Assembly: GCF_018861125.1 (NCBI RefSeq)
Contig: NZ_JAHKQN010000035.1
Coordinates: forward strand, 62,001 to 126,000
Direction: 5' to 3'
DNA length: 64,000 nucleotides
Source: Cellulophaga baltica
GTDB lineage: Bacteria; Bacteroidota; Bacteroidia; Flavobacteriales; Flavobacteriaceae
The notes beneath the pieces were generated by a model. The model saw only the letters and a list, made by a program, of their open reading frames with translations, did no database searches and was not told the DNA's origin. A program made the position numbers and the translations under genes. Shown one piece after another: positions 30,133 through 38,616 of the stretch; the stretch's first letter is position 1, and each line of letters starts with the position of its first letter.

Positions 30133-31209
30133 TTACTTTTTAGTGATAAATTTTCCATCTTCTCTAAGGATAAGTTGATTGCCTGTAAATGGGCTTTCAA
30201 CTATAATATTCCAACCTTGACTATGACTTTCAAGAATTGGTTCAATAATTTTACCATCAATTGATATTTCAGCTTTTTTTAAACTATCAATTGAAGTGAA
30301 ATAAGTATTATTTGTTTTAAAGTTTTTATTCTGAATACGGTACATTTTGTACAATTCCCATTTTATCTTCTCATCTTGAGGAATTGTAAACTGAGCTTTT
30401 TGACCAGGTGTTTTAGATGAAAAATATACATAACCCCATTTTTCTGGTTCATGCATATTTACAACGCCCATTGGAGACCAAACCCAATTGTATTCATGAG
30501 TCATTTTACCGTTAGCTTGTTTTTTTCTTTCATATTTTCCATCTGTAATTTGGTAATCCCAATTTACACGAGAAAAATTAACTCTCCAGAAATTATCTAC
30601 TGGTACATTTTTATGGTAATACCCTGTTTTATAAACAGACCATGGAATTGCAATTTCTAACACCCAACCTTTGTCTGTATCATTAGGGTTATTAATGGTT
30701 CCGTTAACTTTTACTGCAGATTTTAAACCCGTAATATTCCAGTCATTAACTACAACATTAACATCTCTATATGGTTTAGTTACAAATAAATCCCAAGCAG
30801 TATTTAATGTATTTATTTCAAGCTCATAATAATTATGAGTATCTCCATCTGGTTCTATAAAAACCTCAAAGTCGTTATTATGAAATATAATTGTATCTCT
30901 TTTTGTTAAATCGCCCCAAACATGAGGCTCTTCCATCTTAGCTAAAATATAATAGTAGTTATCATCCCACAACATTTTAACTTGAGTTTTGTATTTGGGT
31001 TTCTTAACACCTTCAATATCAATAAAAAGATCAGACCAGGCTACTTTACTCCATGATGGATCAGATTCATCACCATCAATAGTAATTGCAGTAGGTGTTT
31101 TATAAGCTATATGCGTTTTAGGTTCAACATTATCTGAATTTTGAGCACAACTACTAATTGTAACCATAATACAAATTAAAAAACTAAAAAATGTTGTTTT
31201 AAAACGCAT
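30133..31209 (-). CDS. carbohydrate-binding CBM9-like protein, lipoprotein
   Basis: 358 residues, lipobox ISSC at Cys21. The region about 30-240 matches the CBM9-like sandwich found in Bacteroidota: ITIDGDESDPSWSKVAWSD, QVKMLWDDNYYYILAKMEEP, HNNDFEVFIEPDGDTHNYYE and GWVLEIAIPW. The C-terminal part (about 240-358) carries WVWSPMGVVNMHEPE and an IQNKNF segment of unknown role. It has no evident catalytic site. It is 4 bp upstream of the GHL10-like gene and 10 bp downstream of GH130, so it may serve as a surface or periplasmic glycan-binding partner of the GHL10-like protein. That partnership is inferred from adjacency. Confidence 0.8.
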   Translation of the reverse strand: MRFKTTFFSFLICIMVTISSCAQNSDNVEPKTHIAYKTPTAITIDGDESDPSWSKVAWSDLFIDIEGVKKPKYKTQVKMLWDDNYYYILAKMEEPHVWGDLTKRDTIIFHNNDFEVFIEPDGDTHNYYELEINTLNTAWDLFVTKPYRDVNVVVNDWNITGLKSAVKVNGTINNPNDTDKGWVLEIAIPWSVYKTGYYHKNVPVDNFWRVNFSRVNWDYQITDGKYERKKQANGKMTHEYNWVWSPMGVVNMHEPEKWGYVYFSSKTPGQKAQFTIPQDEKIKWELYKMYRIQNKNFKTNNTYFTSIDSLKKAEISIDGKIIEPILESHSQGWNIIVESPFTGNQLILREDGKFITKK

Positions 31210-31219
31210 ATATTTTGAA

Positions 31220-32185
31220 TTATAAACTATTGTTTTTTGTAAATTCTACTACTTCACTAAGCTTACCAAAAGCTAATGCTACCACAGTATCTGCTGCACC
31301 ATAATAAACCGCTAGTTTATCCTCCTTTTCATCATGCAATGCTGCACAAGGGAAAACAACATTTGGCACATCACCAACTTGCTCATATAATTCTGCCGGA
31401 CCTAATAAATAAGGTTGTGTTCTATATTTTACTTTATCAGGTTGATTCTCATCTAATAATGCAGCACCCATTGCATATCTAAATCCGTTACACGTATTTA
31501 TTACACCATGGTATAGCATTAACCAACCATCATCAGTAAGAATAGGAATTGGTCCTGCACCTACTTTTGTACATTGCCAAGCACTATCAATAAAATCTGT
31601 TGCTTTAAGCACACAACGGTGTTCACCCCAATATTTCATATCAGGACTATAGCTTATATAAATATCACCAAAAGGTGTGTGACCGTTATCACTAGGTCTA
31701 CTCAACATTGCATATTTACCATCTATTTTTTTAGGAAATAAAACTCCGTTTCTATTAAAAGGTAAAAAAGCATTTTCACATTGGAAAAATTCTTTAAAAT
31801 CGTATGTATATCCAATACCAATTGTTGGCCCGTGATATCCGTTACACCATGTAATCCAATATCTATCTTCAATAAACACAACACGAGGATCGTATTTATA
31901 ATCAGATTCAATCATCTCTGTATTACCCGCCATCATTTCAATTGGCTCGTGATTGATGTCCCAATTAATACCATCTTTACTGAAACCAGCAAAAATATTC
32001 ATTTGCACGGCTTTGTTATCACAACGAAAAACACCAGCAAAACCATCTTCAAAAGGCACTACTGCACTATTGAACACACTATTTGATGATGGAATCGCAT
32101 CTCTATTAATAATAGGATTAGCGTTATAACGCCACATTACATCAGTACAATTTTCAGGCTTATCTTGCCAAGGAATAGAACTCAT
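31220..32185 (-). CDS. GH130 family phosphorylase, 4-O-beta-D-mannosyl-N-acetylglucosamine phosphorylase-like
   Basis: 321 residues, no signal peptide, so cytoplasmic. It follows GH130 enzymes of the N-glycan type closely: [67 protein letters not shown] and [14 protein letters not shown]. The catalytic acid is probably Asp99 in [11 protein letters not shown]. Characterised relatives phosphorolyse Man-beta-1,4-GlcNAc to mannose-1-phosphate and GlcNAc. Downstream of a sodium symporter by 9 bp, which could import the disaccharide. With two GH92 and a glycosylasparaginase in the same transcription unit, N-glycan core salvage is the best interpretation. A mannan-oligosaccharide phosphorylase is the alternative. 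Confidence 0.9.
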   Translation of the reverse strand: MSSIPWQDKPENCTDVMWRYNANPIINRDAIPSSNSVFNSAVVPFEDGFAGVFRCDNKAVQMNIFAGFSKDGINWDINHEPIEMMAGNTEMIESDYKYDPRVVFIEDRYWITWCNGYHGPTIGIGYTYDFKEFFQCENAFLPFNRNGVLFPKKIDGKYAMLSRPSDNGHTPFGDIYISYSPDMKYWGEHRCVLKATDFIDSAWQCTKVGAGPIPILTDDGWLMLYHGVINTCNGFRYAMGAALLDENQPDKVKYRTQPYLLGPAELYEQVGDVPNVVFPCAALHDEKEDKLAVYYGAADTVVALAFGKLSEVVEFTKNNSL

Positions 32186-32194
32186 ATTATTTTC

Positions 32195-34072
32195 TTAATT
32201 TTCGTATTTTCTTACTTTATCTAACCAAGTGAATTTTAATATAGCTGTTGTTATAGCAAATATCACAAAGGCAATCAATGTCATTGAATAATCTCTTATC
32301 ATAAAATATATTGGCAATAAAATCATACTTGATTGCCACACAATACCTATAACACAATTCATCATATCAGACCAAAAATCTGAGTTTTTAGTAAAGCTAT
32401 TATCTTCTTCATTTAATTCTTTATACACTGGGTTCCATAACCCCCATGGCCTAACGTTGGCATAAAACTTTTTAAGAGTTTTCATATCAGTTGCAGGTGT
32501 TAATATCGTTCCTAATATTGAACCTAACAACGAAACTGCAAATATTACTAAGAACATGTATATCGTAGGTATTTGAGCTATATGATACATTACCGTATCT
32601 ACTTCAAAATTTGCTTTGTTTTTATCTACAATAAATTGCAGTGTCGCAATAATTAAGCCAGAAGTCATTCCCCAGAAATAACCCCAACCGTTAAAACGCC
32701 ACCAAACCCATTTTAAAAAGTTAGCTGCAACATATCCACCATAAAGTGCACTAGTAATCCATAATGTAATTGAGTTGATAGAATCAGCAAAAAAGCCCAT
32801 AACAACACCTAAAGTCACTACAACTATTGATGCTAAATGACTCACTCTAATATAATGCCTATCTGAAGCTGTTGGCTTAAAGTATTTTTTATAAATATCA
32901 TTTACAATATATGCGGGACTAGAATTTACAAATGCTGAAAAAGTGGACATAAATGCTGCTAACAAACCTGCTAACAACAAACCTTTAATACCAATTGGAA
33001 CATGGTTATTAATTACTTTAGGCAAAATAACTTCTAAATCTGCCAAACTTAAACTAGCAGAGCTTGCCATATCTGGTGCAATAAAAACTAAGGCCAAAAC
33101 AACCACACCTCCAATAAGTAAATAACGTGGAATAAATAAGATTAAGTTTGTAAAGCCACTCATATATGCCGCTTCTTTAACAGATTTTGTAGATAGTATT
33201 CGCTGCATATCAAAACCTGGTGTTGGACCTGCTATACTTGCGAAAAAGCCTTTGAATAATGACATACCTATAAAAGCTCCAAACATTTTATACCCTTGTG
33301 TGTCTACCAAAGTATTGAAAGCTTCATATTTACCCGTCCAAGTACCCTTTAAATTTGTATCAAAAAATATAGCTCCCCAGTCTTCTGAAATAATGCTATA
33401 TAATTGCACATCGGTAACTTCAACAAAAGCATATATTGCAACCAAAACACCAGCAACTACCATAATTGCGTATTGTAAAACCTCAGTAGCAACAACTGAA
33501 AACATACCACCTTTTATAGTATATATTGTCGTTAAAAAAATTAATATTAAAGCATAACTTTGATCAGAAGTAAGAAGAATATTATCGCCAGAAATTAAGG
33601 AGAAATCCCATGGTAGAATAATGGTCATAAATTTACCTACGCCTTCAAAAAAGTAAGCAATAAACCCTATAGAAGCTATTACAGCAAAAATAGCAACTAT
33701 TAAATGTGAAGCCCTACCTGGTCTATCATCTCCAAACCTAGTTAAAATCCACTCTGACCCTGTCATTATATTAGACCTTCGAATCCAAGCTGCTAAAAAA
33801 ATCATTATGAAGACTTGGTTCCATACAGGCCAAATCCACATAAACATAAAACTCTTTGCTCCATAAAGAAACAAAACACCTACCATCCAAGCAGTTCCAG
33901 AAACATCAAACATACCCGAGCCATTACTTAAACCTAAGTAATACCATTTGATACTTTTTCCTCCTAAGAAATAAGAATCTAATCCTTTTGAGGCGCGTTT
34001 TGAAATCCAAATTCCAACACCCAGTGTTAGTACAATATATAGTACTATAATTATTACATCTACAATATGCAT
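32195..34072 (-). CDS. sodium:solute symporter (SSS family)
   Basis: 625 residues with about 13-14 predicted membrane helices. SSS features are LGVGIWISKRASKGLDSYFLGG at the N-terminus, LSNGSGMFDVSGTAWMVG (first discontinuous helix) and LLAGLLAAFMSTFSAFVNSS (sodium site region). A hydrophilic segment about 535-575 precedes two last helices, the long form seen in Bacteroidota carbohydrate clusters. It is sandwiched between GH92 (18 bp gap) and the cytoplasmic GH130 (9 bp gap), so import of a mannose-containing mono- or disaccharide is the simplest hypothesis; the substrate cannot be read from sequence. Confidence 0.92.
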   Translation of the reverse strand: MHIVDVIIIVLYIVLTLGVGIWISKRASKGLDSYFLGGKSIKWYYLGLSNGSGMFDVSGTAWMVGVLFLYGAKSFMFMWIWPVWNQVFIMIFLAAWIRRSNIMTGSEWILTRFGDDRPGRASHLIVAIFAVIASIGFIAYFFEGVGKFMTIILPWDFSLISGDNILLTSDQSYALILIFLTTIYTIKGGMFSVVATEVLQYAIMVVAGVLVAIYAFVEVTDVQLYSIISEDWGAIFFDTNLKGTWTGKYEAFNTLVDTQGYKMFGAFIGMSLFKGFFASIAGPTPGFDMQRILSTKSVKEAAYMSGFTNLILFIPRYLLIGGVVVLALVFIAPDMASSASLSLADLEVILPKVINNHVPIGIKGLLLAGLLAAFMSTFSAFVNSSPAYIVNDIYKKYFKPTASDRHYIRVSHLASIVVVTLGVVMGFFADSINSITLWITSALYGGYVAANFLKWVWWRFNGWGYFWGMTSGLIIATLQFIVDKNKANFEVDTVMYHIAQIPTIYMFLVIFAVSLLGSILGTILTPATDMKTLKKFYANVRPWGLWNPVYKELNEEDNSFTKNSDFWSDMMNCVIGIVWQSSMILLPIYFMIRDYSMTLIAFVIFAITTAILKFTWLDKVRKYEN

Positions 34073-34090
34073 GTATGTCTTAGCTTTAAA

Positions 34091-36328
34091 TTATATTCCC
34101 CACTCTTTATTTGGCGCATCACCCATTACAAAATGTAATGTTCCCCCTTGTAAAATTGTTTCATGAGAAATGTTGGTCTGGCTGAATTCAACACCGTTTA
34201 GTGTTGCCGATTGGATGTAAATATTTTTATCAGAAACATTTTCCGCCTCTATTACAAAGCTTTTACCTTCTGATATGTTTATTGTAGATTTTTCAAAAAT
34301 TGGACTTCCAATTTCATAAGTAGTCGATGACGGGTTCATTGCATATAAACCAATTGAACTTAACACATACCATGCACTCATTTGACCACAATCTTCATTA
34401 CCACTCAAGCCATTTGGAGTTGTATTGTATTGCGTATCTAATATATGACGAACCCAAAATTGTGTACGCCATGGTTTACCTGCATGATTAAATAAATATG
34501 CGATATGGTGACTAGGTTCGTTACCATGCGCATACTGACCTATTAAACCAGAAATATCAGCTGACACATTTGAACCATTGATTTCTGAGCTTTCAGTAAA
34601 CAATTGTTCTAATCTTTTTGTAAATACTTCGTTTCCACCATGAAGTGAAATAAAATCTTCGACATTATGCGGTACAAACCAGCTGTGTTGCCAAGCGTTA
34701 CCTTCTGTATAATCCGTATGTTCTCTGTGGTTTGAATATTTCGGATCAAAAGGCTCGTGCCAAGTTAAACCATCATCAGCCTTACCACGCATAAAACCAG
34801 AATCAGCATCAAACAAAGGTTGGTATGCTTTTGAACGCTTCAAGAAATACTTATAATCTTCATCTTTACCTAAAGCCTTCGCAATTTGAGCAACACACCA
34901 ATCATCATAAGCATATTCTAATGTTATGGTCACAGATTCATCTAATAAGTTATAAGGAATGTAACCGTATTTTTTATAATGATCCAAGCCTCTTTCATCT
35001 TGCATCATTGTTTTTTTCATAGCCTCATAAGCTTTCTCTCCATCAATTCCTTCTACACCTTTTAAATACGCTTCAACTATCACAGGTATTGAATGGTAAC
35101 CCGTCATTGTATTTGTTTCATTTGCATAAAGCGTCCAAACAGGAAGTATTTCTTTTGTTTTATAGTACTCTAACATTGTATTCACAATATCAGAAACTCT
35201 ATCAGGAGCTAATAATGTAAGTAATGGTTGCTCTGCTCTAAACGTATCCCACAATGATAATGTAGAGTAAGCTGTATAATCTGTTGCAGTAACAATACTA
35301 TCATTCTCTTTTCTAAACTGACCATTTTTATCACTGTATGTTACAGGCGCTAATTGCGTATGATATAAAGATGTATAGAAAATAGTCTTTAAAGAATCAT
35401 TTTCTGTTTCAACAGTAATTTTAGATAATGCTTCATTCCATTTATCTTCTGCAGCTGTTTTTACAGCATCAAAATTAACATCAGCATCTAAATTTTGCTT
35501 TGCATTTTCAATACTTACCGAAGACAATGCCACTTTTACCAACAATGTAGCATCATTTTTTTCATCAAAAAATAACTGAGCAGCAGTTTTAATACCTTCA
35601 GCTTTACTTTTTTCAGTTGCTTCATCATCAGCTATAAAAGATTTTTCAACTACAGGCTTTGAAAATTTTGCTACAAAAAATACTTTTTGGTTTTTAGCCC
35701 AGCCCGTACTATAACGGTAACCTGATAAGGTATACTCGTCTTCTAATTCAATACCAGTACTTGTTGCTTTATCCCAATTAATTCCGAAACCAAGATTTAA
35801 AACTACAGATTGCTTATCACCTTCTTTAAAAGTATATTTATGATGAGCTGTACGCAATGATGTAGTTAATTCTACATTTACATTATGATCTTCAAGAAAA
35901 ACCTGATAAAACCCCGGAGTTGCAGTTTCATTCTCATGACTATATTTAGATGCATATGAAAGTGAATCTCTACTCGTAATTTGTGTAGAAAGTGACACCT
36001 CTTTATTAACTGGCATAATCATCACATCAGCTAAATCACCAATACCAGTACCACTTAAACTTAAGTGACTAAAACCTATGGCAATAGAATCTGAATAATG
36101 ATAACCAGAGCACCAATCCCACTTACTTATACCATTAACCGGACTAACCTGTAACATACCAAAGGGAACGGTTGCACCTGGATATGTATGTCCATGACCA
36201 CCTGTACCTATAAAAGGGTCTACTTTAGCAATTAAAGGTTGCTCTTTCTCAAGCACTGTAGCCTTTTTATTTTCACTACAGCTAGAAGCTAATATTGCAA
36301 TAAAAAGAGGAAGAATATATTTTTTCAT
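34091..36328 (-). CDS. GH92 family alpha-mannosidase, lipoprotein; first gene of the 36-kb operon
   Basis: 745 residues from the ATG at 36328, which gives a clean lipoprotein signal (MKKYILPLF, lipobox SSC at Cys17). In-frame ATGs upstream to 36364 would add 12 residues and spoil the signal. GH92 motifs are VDPFIGTGGHGHTYPGATVP, LSLWDTFRAEQPLL, TEGNAWQHSWFVPH, NEPSHHIAYLFNHAG and LSGNEDCGQMSAWYV. The HGHTYPGA and EPSHHIAY segments match classical GH92 alpha-mannosidases more closely than the copy at 25734-27980. It heads the enzyme operon and is divergent from lytS (about 95-130 bp between starts), so its control region is the likely switch for all enzymes downstream. Confidence 0.93.
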   Translation of the reverse strand: MKKYILPLFIAILASSCSENKKATVLEKEQPLIAKVDPFIGTGGHGHTYPGATVPFGMLQVSPVNGISKWDWCSGYHYSDSIAIGFSHLSLSGTGIGDLADVMIMPVNKEVSLSTQITSRDSLSYASKYSHENETATPGFYQVFLEDHNVNVELTTSLRTAHHKYTFKEGDKQSVVLNLGFGINWDKATSTGIELEDEYTLSGYRYSTGWAKNQKVFFVAKFSKPVVEKSFIADDEATEKSKAEGIKTAAQLFFDEKNDATLLVKVALSSVSIENAKQNLDADVNFDAVKTAAEDKWNEALSKITVETENDSLKTIFYTSLYHTQLAPVTYSDKNGQFRKENDSIVTATDYTAYSTLSLWDTFRAEQPLLTLLAPDRVSDIVNTMLEYYKTKEILPVWTLYANETNTMTGYHSIPVIVEAYLKGVEGIDGEKAYEAMKKTMMQDERGLDHYKKYGYIPYNLLDESVTITLEYAYDDWCVAQIAKALGKDEDYKYFLKRSKAYQPLFDADSGFMRGKADDGLTWHEPFDPKYSNHREHTDYTEGNAWQHSWFVPHNVEDFISLHGGNEVFTKRLEQLFTESSEINGSNVSADISGLIGQYAHGNEPSHHIAYLFNHAGKPWRTQFWVRHILDTQYNTTPNGLSGNEDCGQMSAWYVLSSIGLYAMNPSSTTYEIGSPIFEKSTINISEGKSFVIEAENVSDKNIYIQSATLNGVEFSQTNISHETILQGGTLHFVMGDAPNKEWGI

Positions 36329-36372
36329 GAAATGATTTATCATATTTACCATATAAAAATTCATAATTTTAA

Positions 36373-36401
36373 CAAATTTTAAAATAAATTTAGACAGACA
36401 A
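36373..36401 (-). promoter_or_regulatory. candidate promoter of the GH92-led enzyme operon
   Basis: On the minus strand a TTG (36399-36401) is followed after 17 bp by TAAAATTTG (36381-36373), close to the Bacteroidota -33/-7 layout TTTG / TAnnTTTG but with a 3-base rather than 2-base gap in the -7 element. Transcription would begin near 36366, giving a leader of about 38 nt to the ATG at 36328 and arguing against the longer start at 36364. Weak match, so low confidence. Confidence 0.3.
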
Positions 36402-36458
36402 CATATTAACGTAGCTAAACATCAAAAAAAATAATTACTTATAGAATTCTTAAATAAT

Positions 36459-37550
36459 ATGAAGTTTAATTCCAATAAAGTTTATCAAGTTTCTCCATTA
36501 CACCATGTAATATTCTGGTTAGTATATTTTCTTTTTAATTTTTTTAGATGGGGGAGTTATTTCGATAACTACTTATACTCATTAAAAACAAATTTACTCG
36601 GCTTCCCTATACATATGATACTTAGCTACTTGAATGTGTATATTTTAATGCCAAAATTTGTTTTCAAAAAAAAATACGTCTCTTACATAATCATCATATT
36701 ACTTTCAATTTTTGCAATGGTGATTATGAAATTCAATCTCACCTATTTTTTAGTGAGTAGTAATGTATGGCCAGAAGGTCCAATACCAACAAATGAGCTT
36801 ACATTAAATTATACGATTGATATGATGATTGGTGAGTTGTATGTGGTAACATTTGTAACCGCAATTAAAATAACCTTAGATTTTTTAAAGGAACACAAAA
36901 GAGTTGCCGATTTAGAGAAAACACAATTGGAAACAGAGCTCTTATTTTTAAAAACCCAAATATCTCCACATTTCTTTTTTAACACATTAAATAATATTTA
37001 TTCGCTTTCGGTTGAAAAATCAAATAAAACACCTAAGATCATATTAATGTTATCTGAACTAATGCGATACCTATTATATGAAACAAAAGGTAAAAGGCAA
37101 TCATTAGAAAACGAAGTACTATGCATCCAAAATTATTTAGACTTAGAGAGGATAAGGCACAATGATGATTTAGATGTAGACATGTCAATTTCTGGAGACA
37201 TTCAAGACAAAGAAATATCTCCTATTTTACTATTAACCTTTATAGAAAACGCATTTAAACATGGGGTTCAAAAAAATATTGGAAAAGTTAAAATTGTCAT
37301 TAATTTAACAATTAAAAAAGATTTTCTTTACTTTTCGATCTCAAACCCTATGCCTTTAGTTACAGCACAGCAACAACCATTAATGAAACAAGCTAGTGGT
37401 ATAGGCCTAGAAAATGTAAAGAAAAGACTTGAGCTAGGCTACCATAAGAACGATTACAAATTAAAAATCAAGGTAAACAAAAAAAATAGATTTGTTGTAA
37501 AACTTAAAATTAGAGTACAAAAAGGGAGTTTTGAGCAAATCAAAGAGTAA
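36459..37550 (+). CDS. LytS/YehU-type membrane sensor histidine kinase
   Basis: 363 residues. Four hydrophobic helices fill about residues 15-145, with a short extracytoplasmic loop near 100-118, then a coiled-coil-like linker and the His_kinase domain (PF06580 type): LFLKTQISPHFFFNTLNNIYSL with phosphoacceptor His171, and an ATP-binding region with LLTFIENAFKHGVQK and ASGIGLENVKKRLEL. No periplasmic ligand domain is present, so the signal is probably membrane-borne or relayed. Its partner is the LytTR response regulator 53 bp downstream. Such pairs are less common PUL regulators than hybrid two-component systems, and its position between the enzyme operon and susC argues that it governs this locus. 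Confidence 0.92.
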   Translation: MKFNSNKVYQVSPLHHVIFWLVYFLFNFFRWGSYFDNYLYSLKTNLLGFPIHMILSYLNVYILMPKFVFKKKYVSYIIIILLSIFAMVIMKFNLTYFLVSSNVWPEGPIPTNELTLNYTIDMMIGELYVVTFVTAIKITLDFLKEHKRVADLEKTQLETELLFLKTQISPHFFFNTLNNIYSLSVEKSNKTPKIILMLSELMRYLLYETKGKRQSLENEVLCIQNYLDLERIRHNDDLDVDMSISGDIQDKEISPILLLTFIENAFKHGVQKNIGKVKIVINLTIKKDFLYFSISNPMPLVTAQQQPLMKQASGIGLENVKKRLELGYHKNDYKLKIKVNKKNRFVVKLKIRVQKGSFEQIKE

Positions 37551-37603
37551 AAACTAAAAAATAGTAGTATTTTATAATAAGGTTTTAATAAAGCTGAAAT
37601 TGA

Positions 37604-38320
37604 ATGTCGATGAAAATAAATTGTTTAATTATAGATGATGAGCCATTAGCTATAAATGTAATAAAAAAGTACCTAGAACAAATTGAAGATTTTGAGGTAA
37701 TTAATACATTTAGCAATGCAATTGAAGGATTAAACTTTTTGAAAAGCAACTCCGTCGACGTTATTTTTTTAGACATAAATATGCCTGTTTTAGATGGTAT
37801 AAATTTCATTAAAAGTTTAGAAAAACCACCTTTATTAATAGTCACCACTGCTTATGACGAATTTGCTTTAGAAACTTATGAATTAGATGTTATTGATTAC
37901 CTAATTAAACCCATTGAATTCCCAAGGTTCATGAAAGCTCTGAACAAAGTCACCAGAAGACTTGATAGTAGTAAAGCAATACAAGAGCCTGTGATTGACC
38001 GTCCATTTCTTTTTGTGAAAATTGATAAAAAGAAAATGAAAAAAATATATTTAGATGAAATTTTAATTATTGAATCACTCAAAGATTATCTAAAAATAAA
38101 TACCACCACAGGTAAATATATTATTCATAGCACCTTATCAGACTTTACAAACCAATTACCTTCTAGAGAATTTATACGAATTCATAGATCATACACGATA
38201 GCCATAAACAAAATTGATGCTGTTGAAGGTAATAGTGTTGAAATTGAAGGCCTTAGATACGTAATTGGCCGATCATATCTTGAAGAAGTAAAGCAAAAAA
38301 TATTAAATTCTTCAATTTAA
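37604..38320 (+). CDS. LytTR-family response regulator
   Basis: 238 residues. Receiver domain at about 4-118 with acidic pocket LIIDDEP (Asp11, Asp12), phosphoacceptor Asp57 in VIFLDINMPVLDG and the LIKPIEF lysine segment. The LytTR DNA-binding domain spans about 133-235, with YLDEILIIESLKDYLKIN, REFIRIHRSYTIAINKID and YVIGRSYLEEVKQKI. LytTR proteins bind tandem 9-10 bp direct repeats about 21 bp apart, and such repeats occur upstream of both susC genes here. A second Met at residue 3 is an alternative start. No terminator is visible between this gene and susC. Confidence 0.93.
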   Translation: MSMKINCLIIDDEPLAINVIKKYLEQIEDFEVINTFSNAIEGLNFLKSNSVDVIFLDINMPVLDGINFIKSLEKPPLLIVTTAYDEFALETYELDVIDYLIKPIEFPRFMKALNKVTRRLDSSKAIQEPVIDRPFLFVKIDKKKMKKIYLDEILIIESLKDYLKINTTTGKYIIHSTLSDFTNQLPSREFIRIHRSYTIAINKIDAVEGNSVEIEGLRYVIGRSYLEEVKQKILNSSI

Positions 38321-38471
38321 ATTATACAAATAATTAACATTAAAGTCACCATTGTTATATAAGTACACTTGATTTAAATATTTATAAAAATTGTCAAATA
38401 AAACCTTCAAAATCAATAAATCCTTAAAAGAACAGTTGCTTTAGCCATAAAATATTAACAATTAAATTTGA

Positions 38472-38503
38472 TTATCTGTCGATAAAATTTAGTTATTCGT
38501 CGA
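38472..38503 (+). promoter_or_regulatory. LytTR-type direct repeat upstream of the first susC
   Basis: Two near-identical half-sites, TTATCTGTCGA (38472-38482) and TTATTCGTCGA (38493-38503), lie in the same orientation with a 21-bp period, i.e. two DNA turns on one face. That is the geometry known for LytTR regulators such as AgrA. The repeat sits directly downstream of the LytTR gene and about 115 bp before the susC start, and its second half ends 31 bp before a candidate -7 element, the same distance as in the second susC promoter. Binding is inferred. Confidence 0.6.
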
Positions 38504-38533
38504 AATTTTTAACTCCCTTTTAGCAAATCATTT

Positions 38534-38542
38534 TAAGTTTAG
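38534..38542 (+). promoter_or_regulatory. candidate -7 element of the first susC
   Basis: TAAGTTTAG resembles the Bacteroidota -7 element TAnnTTTG with a final TAG. No TTTG -33 element is found at the usual distance upstream, as expected for an activator-dependent promoter. Transcription would start near 38548, leaving a leader of about 70 nt. The same TAnnTTTAGT appears before the second susC. Confidence 0.4.
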
Positions 38543-38616
38543 TCCACCCATTACAAAGCTTTTATTGAAAACCGATTTAATATATTTTTTTAATTAAAAA
38601 TTTTTAAATCACTTTT

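Noticed and set aside
30129-30200. Longer start for the GHL10-like gene
   Set aside because: Overlaps the CBM9-like gene by about 68 bp and places 24 residues before a good lipoprotein signal.
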